Below are positions 34,661 through 42,925 of a stretch of 43,073 bases of DNA, piece by piece. Both the position numbers and the translations under genes were made by a program. The notes under the pieces were generated by a model. That model was not told the origin of the DNA, ran no database searches, and worked only from the letters and a program-made list of their open reading frames with translations. The stretch's first letter is position 1. Each line of letters opens with the position of its first letter. This DNA comes from Methylobacter sp. BlB1 (GTDB lineage Bacteria > Pseudomonadota > Gammaproteobacteria > Methylococcales > Methylomonadaceae): positions 1 to 43,073 of the forward strand of contig NZ_JADMKV010000038.1 in the NCBI RefSeq assembly GCF_015476545.1, in the 5' to 3' direction.

Positions 34661-36394
34661 TCAGGCCACCACGACTTCACGCATCATACCGGCATGCATG
34701 TGATAAAACAGATGGCAATGCCATGCCCAGCGTCCCAACGCATCGGCAGTAACCTGAAAAGTCACCCGCTGCGCCGGCTGCACAATGATCGTATGCTTGC
34801 GTACCTGAAAATGCCCATCAGGACTTTCCAGGTCACTCCATAGACCGTGCAAATGCATCGGATGAGCCATCATCGTATCGTTGACGAAGATGACGCGCAG
34901 CCGCTCGCCATAGCGAAAGTGCACCGGCGTGGATTTACCGAACTCGAGGCCGTCAATAGACCAGCTATAACGCTCCATGTTGCCGGTGAGGTGGAGCTCA
35001 ATTTCCCGATCTGGTTTTCGAGGGTCCGGCGCTCCTCCCAGGGTATGCAGATCGGCATAGGTGAGTACCCGGCGGCCATTATTCCTCAGGCCAATGCCAG
35101 GATCATCCAGATTGGTGCGTGGCGTATCGACCCGCATATCGACGCTGGGGCCATATTCTGTGCTGGCATGGCGCACAGTGACGTGCCCCATGGCATGCGC
35201 ATGATGATCCATGCCCTCCTCGTGATGCATCTCCGCCATGTCGTCATTCCCCATGTTGCCCATCATATCCATCATAGTAAGTGACTCGGGTTTATCCAGC
35301 GAGGGCAGTGCAGCCTTCATACCGGCACGCGTAGCCAAGGTACCGCACGCATAACCGCTACGATCCATAGTCTGGGCAAAGAGGGTGTAGGCCTCGTCAC
35401 TAGGCGTAACCAGCACGTCATAAGTTTCGGCGGCGCCGAGGCGGATTTCGTCCACCGTGACAGGCTCGATGTTTTGCCCATCTGCTTGGACCACTTGCAT
35501 CTTGAGGCCAGGTATACGGAGGTCGAAGAAGTTTTGGGCAGTAGCGTTAATCAAACGCAGCCGCACCTGTTCGCCCGGCCGAAATATCCCCGTCCAATTA
35601 CCGGCTGGGGTGGTTCCGTTCATGAGATAGGTATAGGTGAAAGCGGAAATATCGGCCAAATCAGTCATATTCATGCGCATCATGTTCCACATGTGCCGCT
35701 TACTGATAGCGGCTCCTAATCCTTCATGCCCCATGTCTTGCGAGAAATCCAACGCCGTAGGCTGATTGAAGTTGTAGTAGTCGCTTTGTTTCTTGAGCTT
35801 GCCGAAAACCGTCATCGGGTCTTCATCCGTCCAATCTGACAGCAGCACCACATAATCACGATCAGCTTGAATAGGATCGGCTCCAACCGGATCAATGATG
35901 ATCGCCCCATACAGCCCGGTCTGCTCCTGCATACCGGAATGAGAATGGTACCAGTAAGTGCCAGATTGCTGGACTTTGAAGCGATAGGTAAAGGTTTCCC
36001 CAGGGGCGATGCCTTTGAAGCTAATGCCCGGCACACCGTCCATTTCATAAGGCAGAATGATGCCGTGCCAATGAATTGACGTCTCCTCGGCCAGTCGGTT
36101 GGTGACGCGAATCGTCACCGTGTCTCCCTCACGCCAACGCAGTGTCGGTGCCGGCATCGAGCCGTTAACAGTCGTTGCCACACGTGGCTCACCGGTAAAA
36201 TCCACAGGCGTTTCGGCTATGGTGAGATCAAATTCAGTGCCGACAAGCACTTCTGCGGGCGTTGCTATCTTTGCCTGCGCTGTTTTAACCCAGGACGGTA
36301 GCGCCAATAGCATGCCGCCGACAGCTAATCCTTTAATAAAACGCCGACGGGAAGGATCAGGTAAATTCAGGAGAGCTCGGGAGATAGGCTTCAT
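34661..36394 (-). CDS. copA: CopA/PcoA multicopper oxidase
   Basis: 577 residues with a twin-arginine signal (SRRRFIKGLAVGGMLLALPSW). Three cupredoxin domains supply the copper ligands: HWHG (108-111), HSH (150-152), HPMHLHG (511-517) and HCHLFYHMHAGM (559-570), with the T1 Cys at 560. A Met/His-rich insert at about 373-405 (MMDMMGNMGNDDMAEMHH...) probably binds extra Cu(I). The enzyme oxidises Cu(I) to less toxic Cu(II) in the periplasm. It is followed directly by copB. Expression is probably controlled by the CopR box upstream of the DUF411 gene. Confidence 0.95.
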   Translation of the reverse strand: MKPISRALLNLPDPSRRRFIKGLAVGGMLLALPSWVKTAQAKIATPAEVLVGTEFDLTIAETPVDFTGEPRVATTVNGSMPAPTLRWREGDTVTIRVTNRLAEETSIHWHGIILPYEMDGVPGISFKGIAPGETFTYRFKVQQSGTYWYHSHSGMQEQTGLYGAIIIDPVGADPIQADRDYVVLLSDWTDEDPMTVFGKLKKQSDYYNFNQPTALDFSQDMGHEGLGAAISKRHMWNMMRMNMTDLADISAFTYTYLMNGTTPAGNWTGIFRPGEQVRLRLINATAQNFFDLRIPGLKMQVVQADGQNIEPVTVDEIRLGAAETYDVLVTPSDEAYTLFAQTMDRSGYACGTLATRAGMKAALPSLDKPESLTMMDMMGNMGNDDMAEMHHEEGMDHHAHAMGHVTVRHASTEYGPSVDMRVDTPRTNLDDPGIGLRNNGRRVLTYADLHTLGGAPDPRKPDREIELHLTGNMERYSWSIDGLEFGKSTPVHFRYGERLRVIFVNDTMMAHPMHLHGLWSDLESPDGHFQVRKHTIIVQPAQRVTFQVTADALGRWAWHCHLFYHMHAGMMREVVVA

Positions 36395-36456
36395 TGTGAT
36401 AAGTATTAGATCTGGGTCGATAAAGTTGCAGTCATAAGGCTCAGGCTGTCATTACT

Positions 36457-36595
36457 TTAATGGCTATGCCCACTGCCGCCATGTTGGGCATGACTGTCGT
36501 CATGCGATCTATCGGCAGAGCTAGGGGAATCTGTTGCCCACGCAGAAACAGCGCCTAATACAAAGAGTGATTAAGGCCAATTGCAGATATTTCAT
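36457..36595 (-). pseudogene. frameshifted small His-rich exported peptide
   Basis: An ATG at 36595 reads MKYLQLALIT, then frame is lost. After skipping one base near 36569 the frame reads LFVLGAVSAWATDSPSSADRSHDDSHAQHGGSGHSH and stops at 36457. Together these make a sensible signal peptide and a His-rich mature peptide of about 26 residues. Uninterrupted, this would be a small periplasmic metal-binding peptide between copA and the CusF-like gene. The extra base may be a real mutation or a sequencing error. Confidence 0.6.
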
Positions 36596-36629
36596 AGGTT
36601 TCTCAGGTATATTATTGGGTGTGGGGTTT

Positions 36630-36914
36630 TTATTGATTGTCAGTATGTTTGTGCGTATGACTGCCAGGCGAGGCTGGTTCAGAACGGCTCGCGTTAATTT
36701 CCGAATTGCGCAGCGCCCCCTGAGACGCCATGACTTTGCCAGTCAGTTTGTCGATTTTCTTCACGGTTTCTTCGGCCGGCGGGGTTTCGGCAGCAGTCGA
36801 CATGTGCATTGCACTATGGCTGCCATGAGCGTCGTGGTCCGTAATGGCGATGCTGTGTTCGGAAAAGCCTATGGCGGCGAGGATAACAAAAACGGGGGCA
36901 ATCAAACTTTTCAT
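36630..36914 (-). CDS. small exported His/Met peptide, CusF-like remnant
   Basis: 94 residues. The signal peptide (MKSLIAPVFVILAAIGFSEHSIA) is followed by a His/Met segment (DHDAHGSHSAMHM). The motif EETVKKIDKLTGKVMASQGAL resembles the first strand of CusF-type copper chaperones (VKKID...GKV...HGP). The rest of the CusF barrel, including its Met-x-Met ligands, is missing; instead the protein ends PASPGSHTHKHTDNQ. It is either a truncated CusF or a shortened metal-binding peptide. It lies 24 bases after the DUF411 gene, in the copA operon. Confidence 0.65.
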   Translation of the reverse strand: MKSLIAPVFVILAAIGFSEHSIAITDHDAHGSHSAMHMSTAAETPPAEETVKKIDKLTGKVMASQGALRNSEINASRSEPASPGSHTHKHTDNQ

Positions 36915-36938
36915 GAGCTTTCCTAGGGATTAGTGGTT

Positions 36939-37388
36939 TTAGTGTTTGGCAAAAACCTGGGTACTGCCGTCTGTCTGAACGAGCAGAGTTTCGTAGGGAA
37001 CAGGCTTGGTGGTTTCCATGCCGGGAGAACCGAGCGGCATAGAGGGAACGGCCAAACCGAGCGCTTTAGGCTTTTCCTTGAGCAGGCGCTGAATGTCGGC
37101 GGCTGACACATGGCCTTCAATCACATAATCGCCGACCCGGGCAGTATGGCAGGCGCCTAACCGATCTGGCATACCCAATTTTTTCCGTGCTGCCGGGATA
37201 TCGTTCACCTCGTGGATGCTTGCCTGAAAACCGTTTTGCTGTAGGTGCTCGAGCCACTTGCCGCAACAACCGCAAGAGGGGCTTTTATAAACGTCTACCT
37301 GCGTCGTGTCTTGCGCCCATGCAGTACCAGTGCTGGTAAGGAAAATTAACAGCAAGGAGCGGAGATGGGGTTTCAGAACTGATTTCAT
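36939..37388 (-). CDS. DUF411 periplasmic metal-binding protein
   Basis: 149 residues with a signal peptide ending GTAWA-Q (about 1-25). The mature domain has the DUF411 pattern: VDVYKSPSCGCCGKWLEHLQ with Cys 39, 41 and 42, CH at 80-81, GHVSAADIQRLLKEKP and GLAVPSMPLGSPGME. The family is a thioredoxin-like fold found beside copper genes and thought to bind copper. It is the first gene of the DUF411-(CusF-like)-(His peptide)-copA-copB operon, with the CopR-box palindrome 70 bases upstream. Confidence 0.9.
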   Translation of the reverse strand: MKSVLKPHLRSLLLIFLTSTGTAWAQDTTQVDVYKSPSCGCCGKWLEHLQQNGFQASIHEVNDIPAARKKLGMPDRLGACHTARVGDYVIEGHVSAADIQRLLKEKPKALGLAVPSMPLGSPGMETTKPVPYETLLVQTDGSTQVFAKH

Positions 37389-37457
37389 GACGATTTCCTA
37401 AGTGATTTGAATGTGGCCAGTTTAAACAGGGGATCCTTACCGGGGACTGACAGAAAC

Positions 37458-37473
37458 ATTACATTTCTGTAAT
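37458..37473. promoter_or_regulatory. CopR-type operator upstream of the copAB operon
   Basis: ATTACA-TTTC-TGTAAT, a perfect palindrome with 6-bp arms. Read toward the DUF411 gene, it is followed by GTTTCTGTCAGT and GGTAAGGAT, a plausible -10. A matching palindrome with the same downstream GTCAGT spacing lies at 38196-38217. Response regulators of the CopR/CusR group bind such inverted repeats in place of a -35 box. Confidence 0.75.
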
Positions 37474-37487
37474 CTTCCTGAATCAGA

Positions 37488-38144
37488 TCAGTGCTTATGA
37501 ACGCCGTGTTTATGGGAATGCGCTTTCGTGTCGTGAGCATGTCCGGCGTTTGGCTGGCTTTCCTTTTCGGCTCCGTGCTTTTCCAGGCCGCCATGGATGT
37601 GCCCATTGCTGGTCTCGACTTGCCGGCGATACGCCTGCGGCGATAGGCTCGGCATGATCTTGAGGAAAGCCGTCAGATCCCATATCGCTTCGTCTTCCAT
37701 ACCACCTTTCGACCAAGCCGGCATACCGGACGCCTTGATGCCGTGTTTGATGATCCAGAATCGACGGACGTCCGCCCAATCGGAATCGACGACATTGGCA
37801 GGTTCGGAAAGATTCGGCGGGATCGGAAAGAGCCCCTTGCGGATTTCGGAATCTTCGCTGCCGGGAGACAGGTGACAATTCGCACACATAGCGTCGTAAT
37901 TGCCTGCCCCCCGACGAATTCGGTCAGGGGCGGTCAAGTCGGTTGGTGGAACGAGATTGACTGTCCGGCGTGCAATGGACTGTTCCCGTGCCCACACAAT
38001 GAAGCGATGAATCGCGGGGCTGTAGGGCTTATCGGCTGCCACATCGATAGTACCCGCCTGGAGCAGGCCAATCACGGTTACGGTGACTAGGCCAAGGAGC
38101 CCCAGTGCGCCTAGCAGGATTTTTTTCGTAATAACCTCTGGCAA
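37488..38144 (-). CDS. cytochrome c with His-rich C-terminus
   Basis: 218 residues from a TTG at 38144; there is no ATG nearby and no strong ribosome binding site, so the start is uncertain. An N-terminal TM anchor is at about 8-30. The haem motif is CANCH (87-91), with a likely axial Met in KASGMPAW (141) and the cytochrome c helix DEAIWDLTAFLKIMPSLS. The last ~40 residues are His-rich (HIHGG..., HAHDTKAHSHKHGVHKH) and could bind copper. It is transcribed away from copR, with which it shares a control region. It may take electrons from copper oxidation or couple copper status to respiration (inference). Confidence 0.85.
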   Translation of the reverse strand: MPEVITKKILLGALGLLGLVTVTVIGLLQAGTIDVAADKPYSPAIHRFIVWAREQSIARRTVNLVPPTDLTAPDRIRRGAGNYDAMCANCHLSPGSEDSEIRKGLFPIPPNLSEPANVVDSDWADVRRFWIIKHGIKASGMPAWSKGGMEDEAIWDLTAFLKIMPSLSPQAYRRQVETSNGHIHGGLEKHGAEKESQPNAGHAHDTKAHSHKHGVHKH

Positions 38145-38195
38145 GTTGTGTATAGCGGTATTCTACGCGGCCCTAGTTAACGGAAAACTGACCCG

Positions 38196-38217
38196 AAGAT
38201 TACATTGCTGTAATCTT
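38196..38217. promoter_or_regulatory. CopR-type operator between cytochrome c and copR
   Basis: AAGATTACA-TTGC-TGTAATCTT, a perfect palindrome with 9-bp arms, in the divergent region. Its core ATTACA-N4-TGTAAT matches the site at 37458. On the minus strand TGTAATCTTCGGGTCAGT parallels TGTAATGTTTCTGTCAGT of the other site. It probably controls both copRS and the cytochrome gene. Confidence 0.8.
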
Positions 38218-38239
38218 TGAGACTTGGTCTCGCTGCCCG

Positions 38240-38245
38240 TATAGA
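38240..38245 (+). promoter_or_regulatory. -10 element of the copRS promoter
   Basis: TATAGA at 38240-38245, 22 bases after the operator and 39 bases before the copR start codon. No good -35 is present, as expected if CopR replaces it. Confidence 0.5.
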
Positions 38246-38284
38246 ATGGCATTATTACGAGACAAGCTACGCGAGAGAGTGCAT

Positions 38285-38962
38285 ATGAGAATCCTGATCG
38301 TGGAAGACGAGCCTAAAATCGGGGATTATCTGAGACAGGGGCTGACAGAGGTTGGCTTCGTCGTCGATTTAGCGCGGGATGGGCTGGACGGTTTGCATTT
38401 GGCGCTAACAGAAGCCTATGATTTGGCAATCTTGGATGTGATGCTGCCAGGAATCGACGGCTGGCAGGTACTGCAAGGTATCCGCAGGGCGGGAAAGAAC
38501 ATGCCCGTCCTCTTTCTTACGGCCCGTGACAGTGTGGATGACCGAGTCAAAGGTCTGGAACTCGGGGCGGACGATTATCTGGTGAAACCGTTTGCCTTTT
38601 CCGAATTACTGGCTCGTGTCCGAACTCTGCTCAGACGCGGCGGCATGATCAAGGAGCCCGAGTTTCTACGGGCCGCAGACCTAGAACTTGACCTGATGCG
38701 GCGTCGAGTGACTCGTTCGGGCAAAAAGATCAACTTAACTTCCAAGGAATTTGCTCTGTTGGAACTGCTTTTGCGGCGCCAGGGCGAGGTGCTGCCCCGC
38801 TCCCTGATCGCTTCCCAGGTCTGGGACATGAATTTCGATAGCGACACCAACGTGATCGAGGTGGCCATCCGGCGTCTGAGAGCAAAAGTCGATGATGGCC
38901 TGGAGCCGAAGCTTATCCACACTGTCCGCGGTATGGGCTATGTGCTGGAGGTCGCCGAGTGA
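38285..38962 (+). CDS. copR: CopR/CusR response regulator
   Basis: 225 residues from the ATG at 38285 ([20 protein letters not shown]), with GAGAG upstream; the open frame extends back to 38246 without need. Receiver domain: acidic ED at 7-8, phospho-acceptor D51 ([10 protein letters not shown]), T in LTARD and K in YLVKPF. The OmpR-type winged helix (about 125-225) includes [22 protein letters not shown] and [17 protein letters not shown]. It activates copper resistance genes when phosphorylated by CopS. Its stop overlaps the copS GTG as GTGA. Confidence 0.95.
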   Translation: MRILIVEDEPKIGDYLRQGLTEVGFVVDLARDGLDGLHLALTEAYDLAILDVMLPGIDGWQVLQGIRRAGKNMPVLFLTARDSVDDRVKGLELGADDYLVKPFAFSELLARVRTLLRRGGMIKEPEFLRAADLELDLMRRRVTRSGKKINLTSKEFALLELLLRRQGEVLPRSLIASQVWDMNFDSDTNVIEVAIRRLRAKVDDGLEPKLIHTVRGMGYVLEVAE

Positions 38963-40350
38963 GGCGGATCGGCAACAAATCCATCACCTTCAAGCTGACG
39001 CTGCTGTTTGCATCGGCCTCGACAACCGTACTCTTAGTGTTGGGGTTGCTGATCGGCTCGCTTGTCGAGCGGCACTTCGAAGAATTGGACATGGCATTGC
39101 TCAATGGCAAGCTGGCACTTCTCCGGCACGCTTTGGAAAAAGTGAATTCTGACCAGGAACTGGAAGCACTGCCGAGACAATTTGAAGATGCCCTGGTAGG
39201 ACACCCAGGCCTGGAGGTAATCGTTTTGAAGCCGGACGGTCAGCCTTTGTACCCGGCTGAAGGTGCGAAGTTACCTAACGCACTGCTGGCTGAAGCCAGA
39301 GAAAAAAACATCCGTCCGGTGCTCTGGACCGATCTTGAGAACCATCGTTATCGCGGGATTGCCGCCGAACTGCCGACGCATATCCAAGGGGCGGCGCCGG
39401 TGGTCGTGGCAGTATCCACCGACCTGTCGCACCATGAACATTTCATGCGCTCGTTTCGAACGACATTATGGACGGCCATGGGCCTGGCAGCGCTGCTGAC
39501 CGGTTTTCTGGGCTGGATAGCGGCACGTCAAGGACTTGCTCCGCTTCGGGATATCAGTCGCAGTGCGGCCAGCATCACAGCGGACCATCTGGATCAGCGA
39601 CTGTCGGCAGCGTCCATTCCCGTCGAACTGGCCGAGGTAGCCGAAACGCTGAATGCAATGCTGGCTCGGCTTGAAGAATCTTTCCGCCGGCTGACCGATT
39701 TTTCCTCGGACATTGCCCACGAATTGCGCACGCCGGTCAGCAATCTGCTGACACAAACCCAGGTTACTCTGTCCAAGCCCCGATCCGTCACAGAATACCA
39801 GGACATACTGGCTTCAAATGCGGAGGAGTTAGAGCGTTTGTCGCGGATAATTGCTGACATGCTGTTCCTGGCCAAATCGGACAACAATCTCATCGTGCCT
39901 CATTGCGAGAAAGTCGATTTGATGGCGGAGGTGAGCAGCCTATTCGACTTTTATGAGGCTTTAGCCGAGGAAAAGGAAGTTAATCTGACCTATTCAGGAA
40001 AAGGTGCTGTTTATGGCGACAGATTGATGCTGCGCAGAGCTATCAACAATCTGCTCTCCAATGCAGTGCGCCATACGCCAGCAGGTGGCCGAATAAAGGT
40101 GCGCGTTGATGACTCCAATGGCTCGAATGTCATAGTGGCGGTACAAAACACCGGGAAAACCATCGCTCCTGAGCATTTGCCGAGATTGTTTGATCGCTTC
40201 TACCGCGTGCACACATCGCGGCAGAGTTTTGGTGAGGGTGCTGGGCTCGGTTTGGCGATCACACGTTCTATCGCGCACGCCCACGGCGGAGAAGCTTGGG
40301 CGCACTCAGAAAGGGGTATAACGACATTTGAGATTCGGCTTCCTGCTTGA
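38959..40350 (+). CDS. copS: CopS/CusS heavy-metal sensor histidine kinase
   Basis: 463 residues from a GTG at 38959. TM1 (about 11-33), a periplasmic sensor region (35-165), TM2 (about 170-190), HAMP, then HisKA with the phospho-acceptor H254 in [16 protein letters not shown]. ATPase: N box [16 protein letters not shown]1 VQNTGKTI, F box LFDRFYR and G2 GAGLGLAI (427-434). It ends TTFEIRLPA. It senses periplasmic Cu+/Ag+ and phosphorylates CopR. A decayed copy of its last ~110 bases is found at about 41854-41965. Confidence 0.94.
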   Translation: MRRIGNKSITFKLTLLFASASTTVLLVLGLLIGSLVERHFEELDMALLNGKLALLRHALEKVNSDQELEALPRQFEDALVGHPGLEVIVLKPDGQPLYPAEGAKLPNALLAEAREKNIRPVLWTDLENHRYRGIAAELPTHIQGAAPVVVAVSTDLSHHEHFMRSFRTTLWTAMGLAALLTGFLGWIAARQGLAPLRDISRSAASITADHLDQRLSAASIPVELAEVAETLNAMLARLEESFRRLTDFSSDIAHELRTPVSNLLTQTQVTLSKPRSVTEYQDILASNAEELERLSRIIADMLFLAKSDNNLIVPHCEKVDLMAEVSSLFDFYEALAEEKEVNLTYSGKGAVYGDRLMLRRAINNLLSNAVRHTPAGGRIKVRVDDSNGSNVIVAVQNTGKTIAPEHLPRLFDRFYRVHTSRQSFGEGAGLGLAITRSIAHAHGGEAWAHSERGITTFEIRLPA

Positions 40351-40376
40351 GCTATAACCAATGGACCTAAAGCGCT

Positions 40377-40438
40377 ACTTTTTCTGCTCAAAACTTCATA
40401 GAGCATGTAGGTTCATCAGTTGGGTGAGCAGAAAAAGT
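40377..40438. repeat. 14-bp perfect inverted repeat between copS and the endonuclease gene
   Basis: ACTTTTTCTGCTCA at 40377-40390 and its exact inverse at 40425-40438, with 34 bases between. It lies between two convergent genes, so it could be a bidirectional terminator. The arms are also long and sharp enough to be the end of a lost mobile element. Confidence 0.6.
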
Positions 40439-40473
40439 GTTACCGCTTGACCTCTAGCTTGTACCGTTATACG

Positions 40474-41745
40474 TCATGCCGTTTTGGCAATTTTTGTCAT
40501 TATTTGATGACTATCACCAAACCTACAAAGCGCATCGCAATGCTGCCGAAGTTCTGAAAATAAAATATATTTGATGGGAATTTTTGTTTGTTTGATCGAA
40601 GGACGCGAGAGTTGCATAATCACATCCTTTTCTCGACTATCGGGTACCACCAAATAAAAAGTCTCGTGACCGATAGCGATGGAATAAGAAAGATCGGTCA
40701 GCCGTAAAATTCCTGAATAAATGCTGGTGCTTTTTTCCACTTCAAAGGCACAAATCACACTATTCGTCCCTTTCTCAAACCATAATACATCTATCAACTT
40801 GATGGTATTGGCGGTTTCTTTATCACAATTGAGAACGGGGAATTTATCCGGACTCATAAACGAAAAACTATTGCCTGCATAAGACCTCGAACGGTCATTG
40901 GAAGCAACAAAAGCGTTGTAACCCAAACTTTGACCGATTTTCAGCAGATGAAACTGCATTTCGGAATGTAGACTTTCTTCCTGTTTTTCGTCTTGAATTT
41001 CTTTCTGGCGTTTTTCAATGCCTTTCTCTAGCTTATTTCGTTCATCTTCACTTAAATAGTCATGATTGCCGATAAGCATTTTTTGCGTACCCACTTCAAA
41101 ACACAAACCGGCAATGGCTCCTAAGTCATTAGAAAGTTGAAATTTGTGTTTGTGGTTGGTTTCAATCAATATTTCTCTGATTTTTAGATATTCTGACCAA
41201 GACCCCAATTTCTTTTTGTCGTTGAATAGGACGTTAAAGCCATTGACGATGGCGGTATTGAAAGGCGGAAACAAAGTGGGGTGCAAAAAATATAAAATAC
41301 TTGCTACGGCAGGACCCAAGCCTTTTATTTTCAGCGCATCTAATTGTATGACTTCCCTGATAATCTGCTCTTCCGATTTAGCATTAACACAGTTTTCTAA
41401 GAATTGACCGAAGGCAGTTTTATTACTTTGGTTTTCGTAAATATCCGGTATCCGTAGTTTCGGTTTCCAATAAAAAGGATGTGATATGCCTACAAATACT
41501 TGTTTTTGTTCAGCAATACAATTCAAAACAAATTCTAAGGAGCTGCCCTTAAAATCATTTGGAAACGTTTTATTTTTAATATCTTCCACCACCTGTAAAA
41601 CCCCTCTGCGAATGGTGCGAAAGGCTTTGAGTCGCTGGTCATTGTCAATAAACCAAGTATTGTAAACGCTTTGCGTATCAGCTTTGTATTGAGTAATTAT
41701 TGGTAGGAGATTAGTCATCTTTTTATTTTTATAGAAATCAAGCAT
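40474..41745 (-). CDS. orphan type II restriction-endonuclease-like protein
   Basis: 423 residues, clearly AT-rich relative to the copper genes beside it. Residues about 1-240: helical, with a helix-hairpin-helix-like segment LKIKGLGPAVASILYFLHPTLFPPFNTAIVNGFN. A Lys/Glu-rich coiled linker follows (DERNKLEKGIEKRQKEIQDEKQEES). From about 265 a nuclease-like domain: LLKIGQSLGYNAFVASNDRSRSY, then IKLIDVLWFEKGTNSVICAFEVEKSTSIYSGILRLTDL, where D...E-V-E-K fits a PD-(D/E)xK core. No methyltransferase gene is adjacent. Function as a restriction enzyme is inferred; an alternative is a defence nuclease acting on modified DNA. Confidence 0.75.
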   Translation of the reverse strand: MLDFYKNKKMTNLLPIITQYKADTQSVYNTWFIDNDQRLKAFRTIRRGVLQVVEDIKNKTFPNDFKGSSLEFVLNCIAEQKQVFVGISHPFYWKPKLRIPDIYENQSNKTAFGQFLENCVNAKSEEQIIREVIQLDALKIKGLGPAVASILYFLHPTLFPPFNTAIVNGFNVLFNDKKKLGSWSEYLKIREILIETNHKHKFQLSNDLGAIAGLCFEVGTQKMLIGNHDYLSEDERNKLEKGIEKRQKEIQDEKQEESLHSEMQFHLLKIGQSLGYNAFVASNDRSRSYAGNSFSFMSPDKFPVLNCDKETANTIKLIDVLWFEKGTNSVICAFEVEKSTSIYSGILRLTDLSYSIAIGHETFYLVVPDSREKDVIMQLSRPSIKQTKIPIKYILFSELRQHCDALCRFGDSHQIMTKIAKTA

Positions 41746-41853
41746 TGAGACTGGCTGACATTCCAGGTTTAAATGCGGCCATACGCCTGCTTGGCAAGAA
41801 AAGAACCATAGTGGACAAAAGAGTTGCTCACTTAAATGCGTGGAAATGATAGG

Positions 41854-41965
41854 GTCTGGGACTCAGTTTGGCAATCACATGCCCTATCGCATAGGCCCAT
41901 GGCGGAGAGATTTGGACGCCTTACAGAAAACGCTATAACAATGCTTGAAATTCGGCTATTGGGTC
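41854..41965 (+). pseudogene. decayed 3' end of a copS-like histidine kinase gene
   Basis: This stretch aligns base by base with the end of copS (about 40237-40346): GGACTCAGTTTGGCAATCAC matches copS GGGCTCGGTTTGGCGATCAC, then CCCATGGCGGAGA, TTTGGACGC and GAAATTCGGCT follow in order. In the G2-box frame it reads GLSLAIT before a stop. It is non-functional. The rest of 41746-42146 holds no gene that I can see. The restriction-like gene is thus bracketed by two copS ends. Confidence 0.75.
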
Positions 41966-42146
41966 GGGCAACGGATGATAAGGCTTGACTGTGAAGTCTT
42001 GGCCCTATTAGCCTGCAGGTTCTGATGTGTCTCAAGGATAAAAACGCATGGCGCCATTTAACGCTAAATATAGTGTAACAGTAATTAAGTCCTCCTGATA
42101 ATGAAGAATCTCCAACTCCGATTATCTGTCATCGTTATCGCCTTTA

Positions 42147-42701
42147 TCACGGCTTTTTCGGGAGACTACAAAATCCCTGCGGTTCCACGCCCAAAGCCGC
42201 ATTGAATTTGCTGGACAGGTTCTGAAAGGCGATCAAGGCGGTCAATTCAACGATGGACTCATCATCGAAGTAACGATGCAACTGCTCAAAGTGCGCTGGC
42301 GTAGTCCGGCGGTTTGAATCAGTCACGGCTTCGGCGTATAACAGTGCCGCTTTCTCCCGGTCGCTGAACAACGGACTGGTCTCAAATTCCGCAAGTTCTG
42401 CCAGCTTGTCAGGTTCGAGTCCCCGCCTGAGGACAATGAAAGAATTGAGATCAACGCAGAAACGACAATTATTGATTTGCGAAATACGCACAGTGATCAG
42501 TGAGCGCAGCAAGGGCTCAATTGGCGATGTCCGGCGGTCCAGGGCGCCATAAAGCAAAGCGAGAGCGACAAAGACTTTCGGTGTCCGTGCCCATAGGCGA
42601 GCGGCTTCCAGCACTCTGCCGTATCGGCGCTTCTGGTTCCAAAAGAAAAGCCGCACGTACCAGGGAAAACGATAATCAGATGGGGTCGTGAGGAATGGCA
42701 T
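42147..42701 (-). CDS. carboxymuconolactone decarboxylase/AhpD-family protein
   Basis: 184 residues, all helical and soluble. The core AhpD/CMD motif is at SLITVRISQINNCRFCVDLNSFIVLRRGL: the CxxC pair is present, but the usual Glu three residues before the first Cys and the His four after the second are replaced (Ile and Asn). Other family features are KVFVALALLYGAL and the C-terminal IAFQNLSSKFNAALG. The CxxC could still act as a redox thiol. Partner and substrate are unknown. Confidence 0.8.
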   Translation of the reverse strand: MPFLTTPSDYRFPWYVRLFFWNQKRRYGRVLEAARLWARTPKVFVALALLYGALDRRTSPIEPLLRSLITVRISQINNCRFCVDLNSFIVLRRGLEPDKLAELAEFETSPLFSDREKAALLYAEAVTDSNRRTTPAHFEQLHRYFDDESIVELTALIAFQNLSSKFNAALGVEPQGFCSLPKKP

Positions 42702-42717
42702 GATTTATCTCGAGCGG

Positions 42718-42798
42718 TCATGATATTCTCAGACAATTATCCCGATTAAAAGTGACTGTCAGATCCGCTTCAATTGCCCAATGCAAAGCTTCTGTCAT
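42718..42798 (-). CDS. short open frame upstream of the CMD-family gene
   Basis: 26 codons (MTEALHWAIEADLTVTFNRDNCLRIS) with AAGGAAAA upstream of the ATG, ending 17 bases before the next gene. It might be a leader peptide or a gene remnant. No family recognised. Confidence 0.2.
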   Translation of the reverse strand: MTEALHWAIEADLTVTFNRDNCLRIS

Positions 42799-42925
42799 GC
42801 CGTTTTCCTTCGGCCTTAGTGCTTGTGGGGTGCATTCACCACCTATTGCTGGCCCTCTATGTCCTGCTAATGCCTGATGAGCTAGAAAAGAATTTGCATA
42901 TAGAAGACTTGCGTTTTTTGATTCC

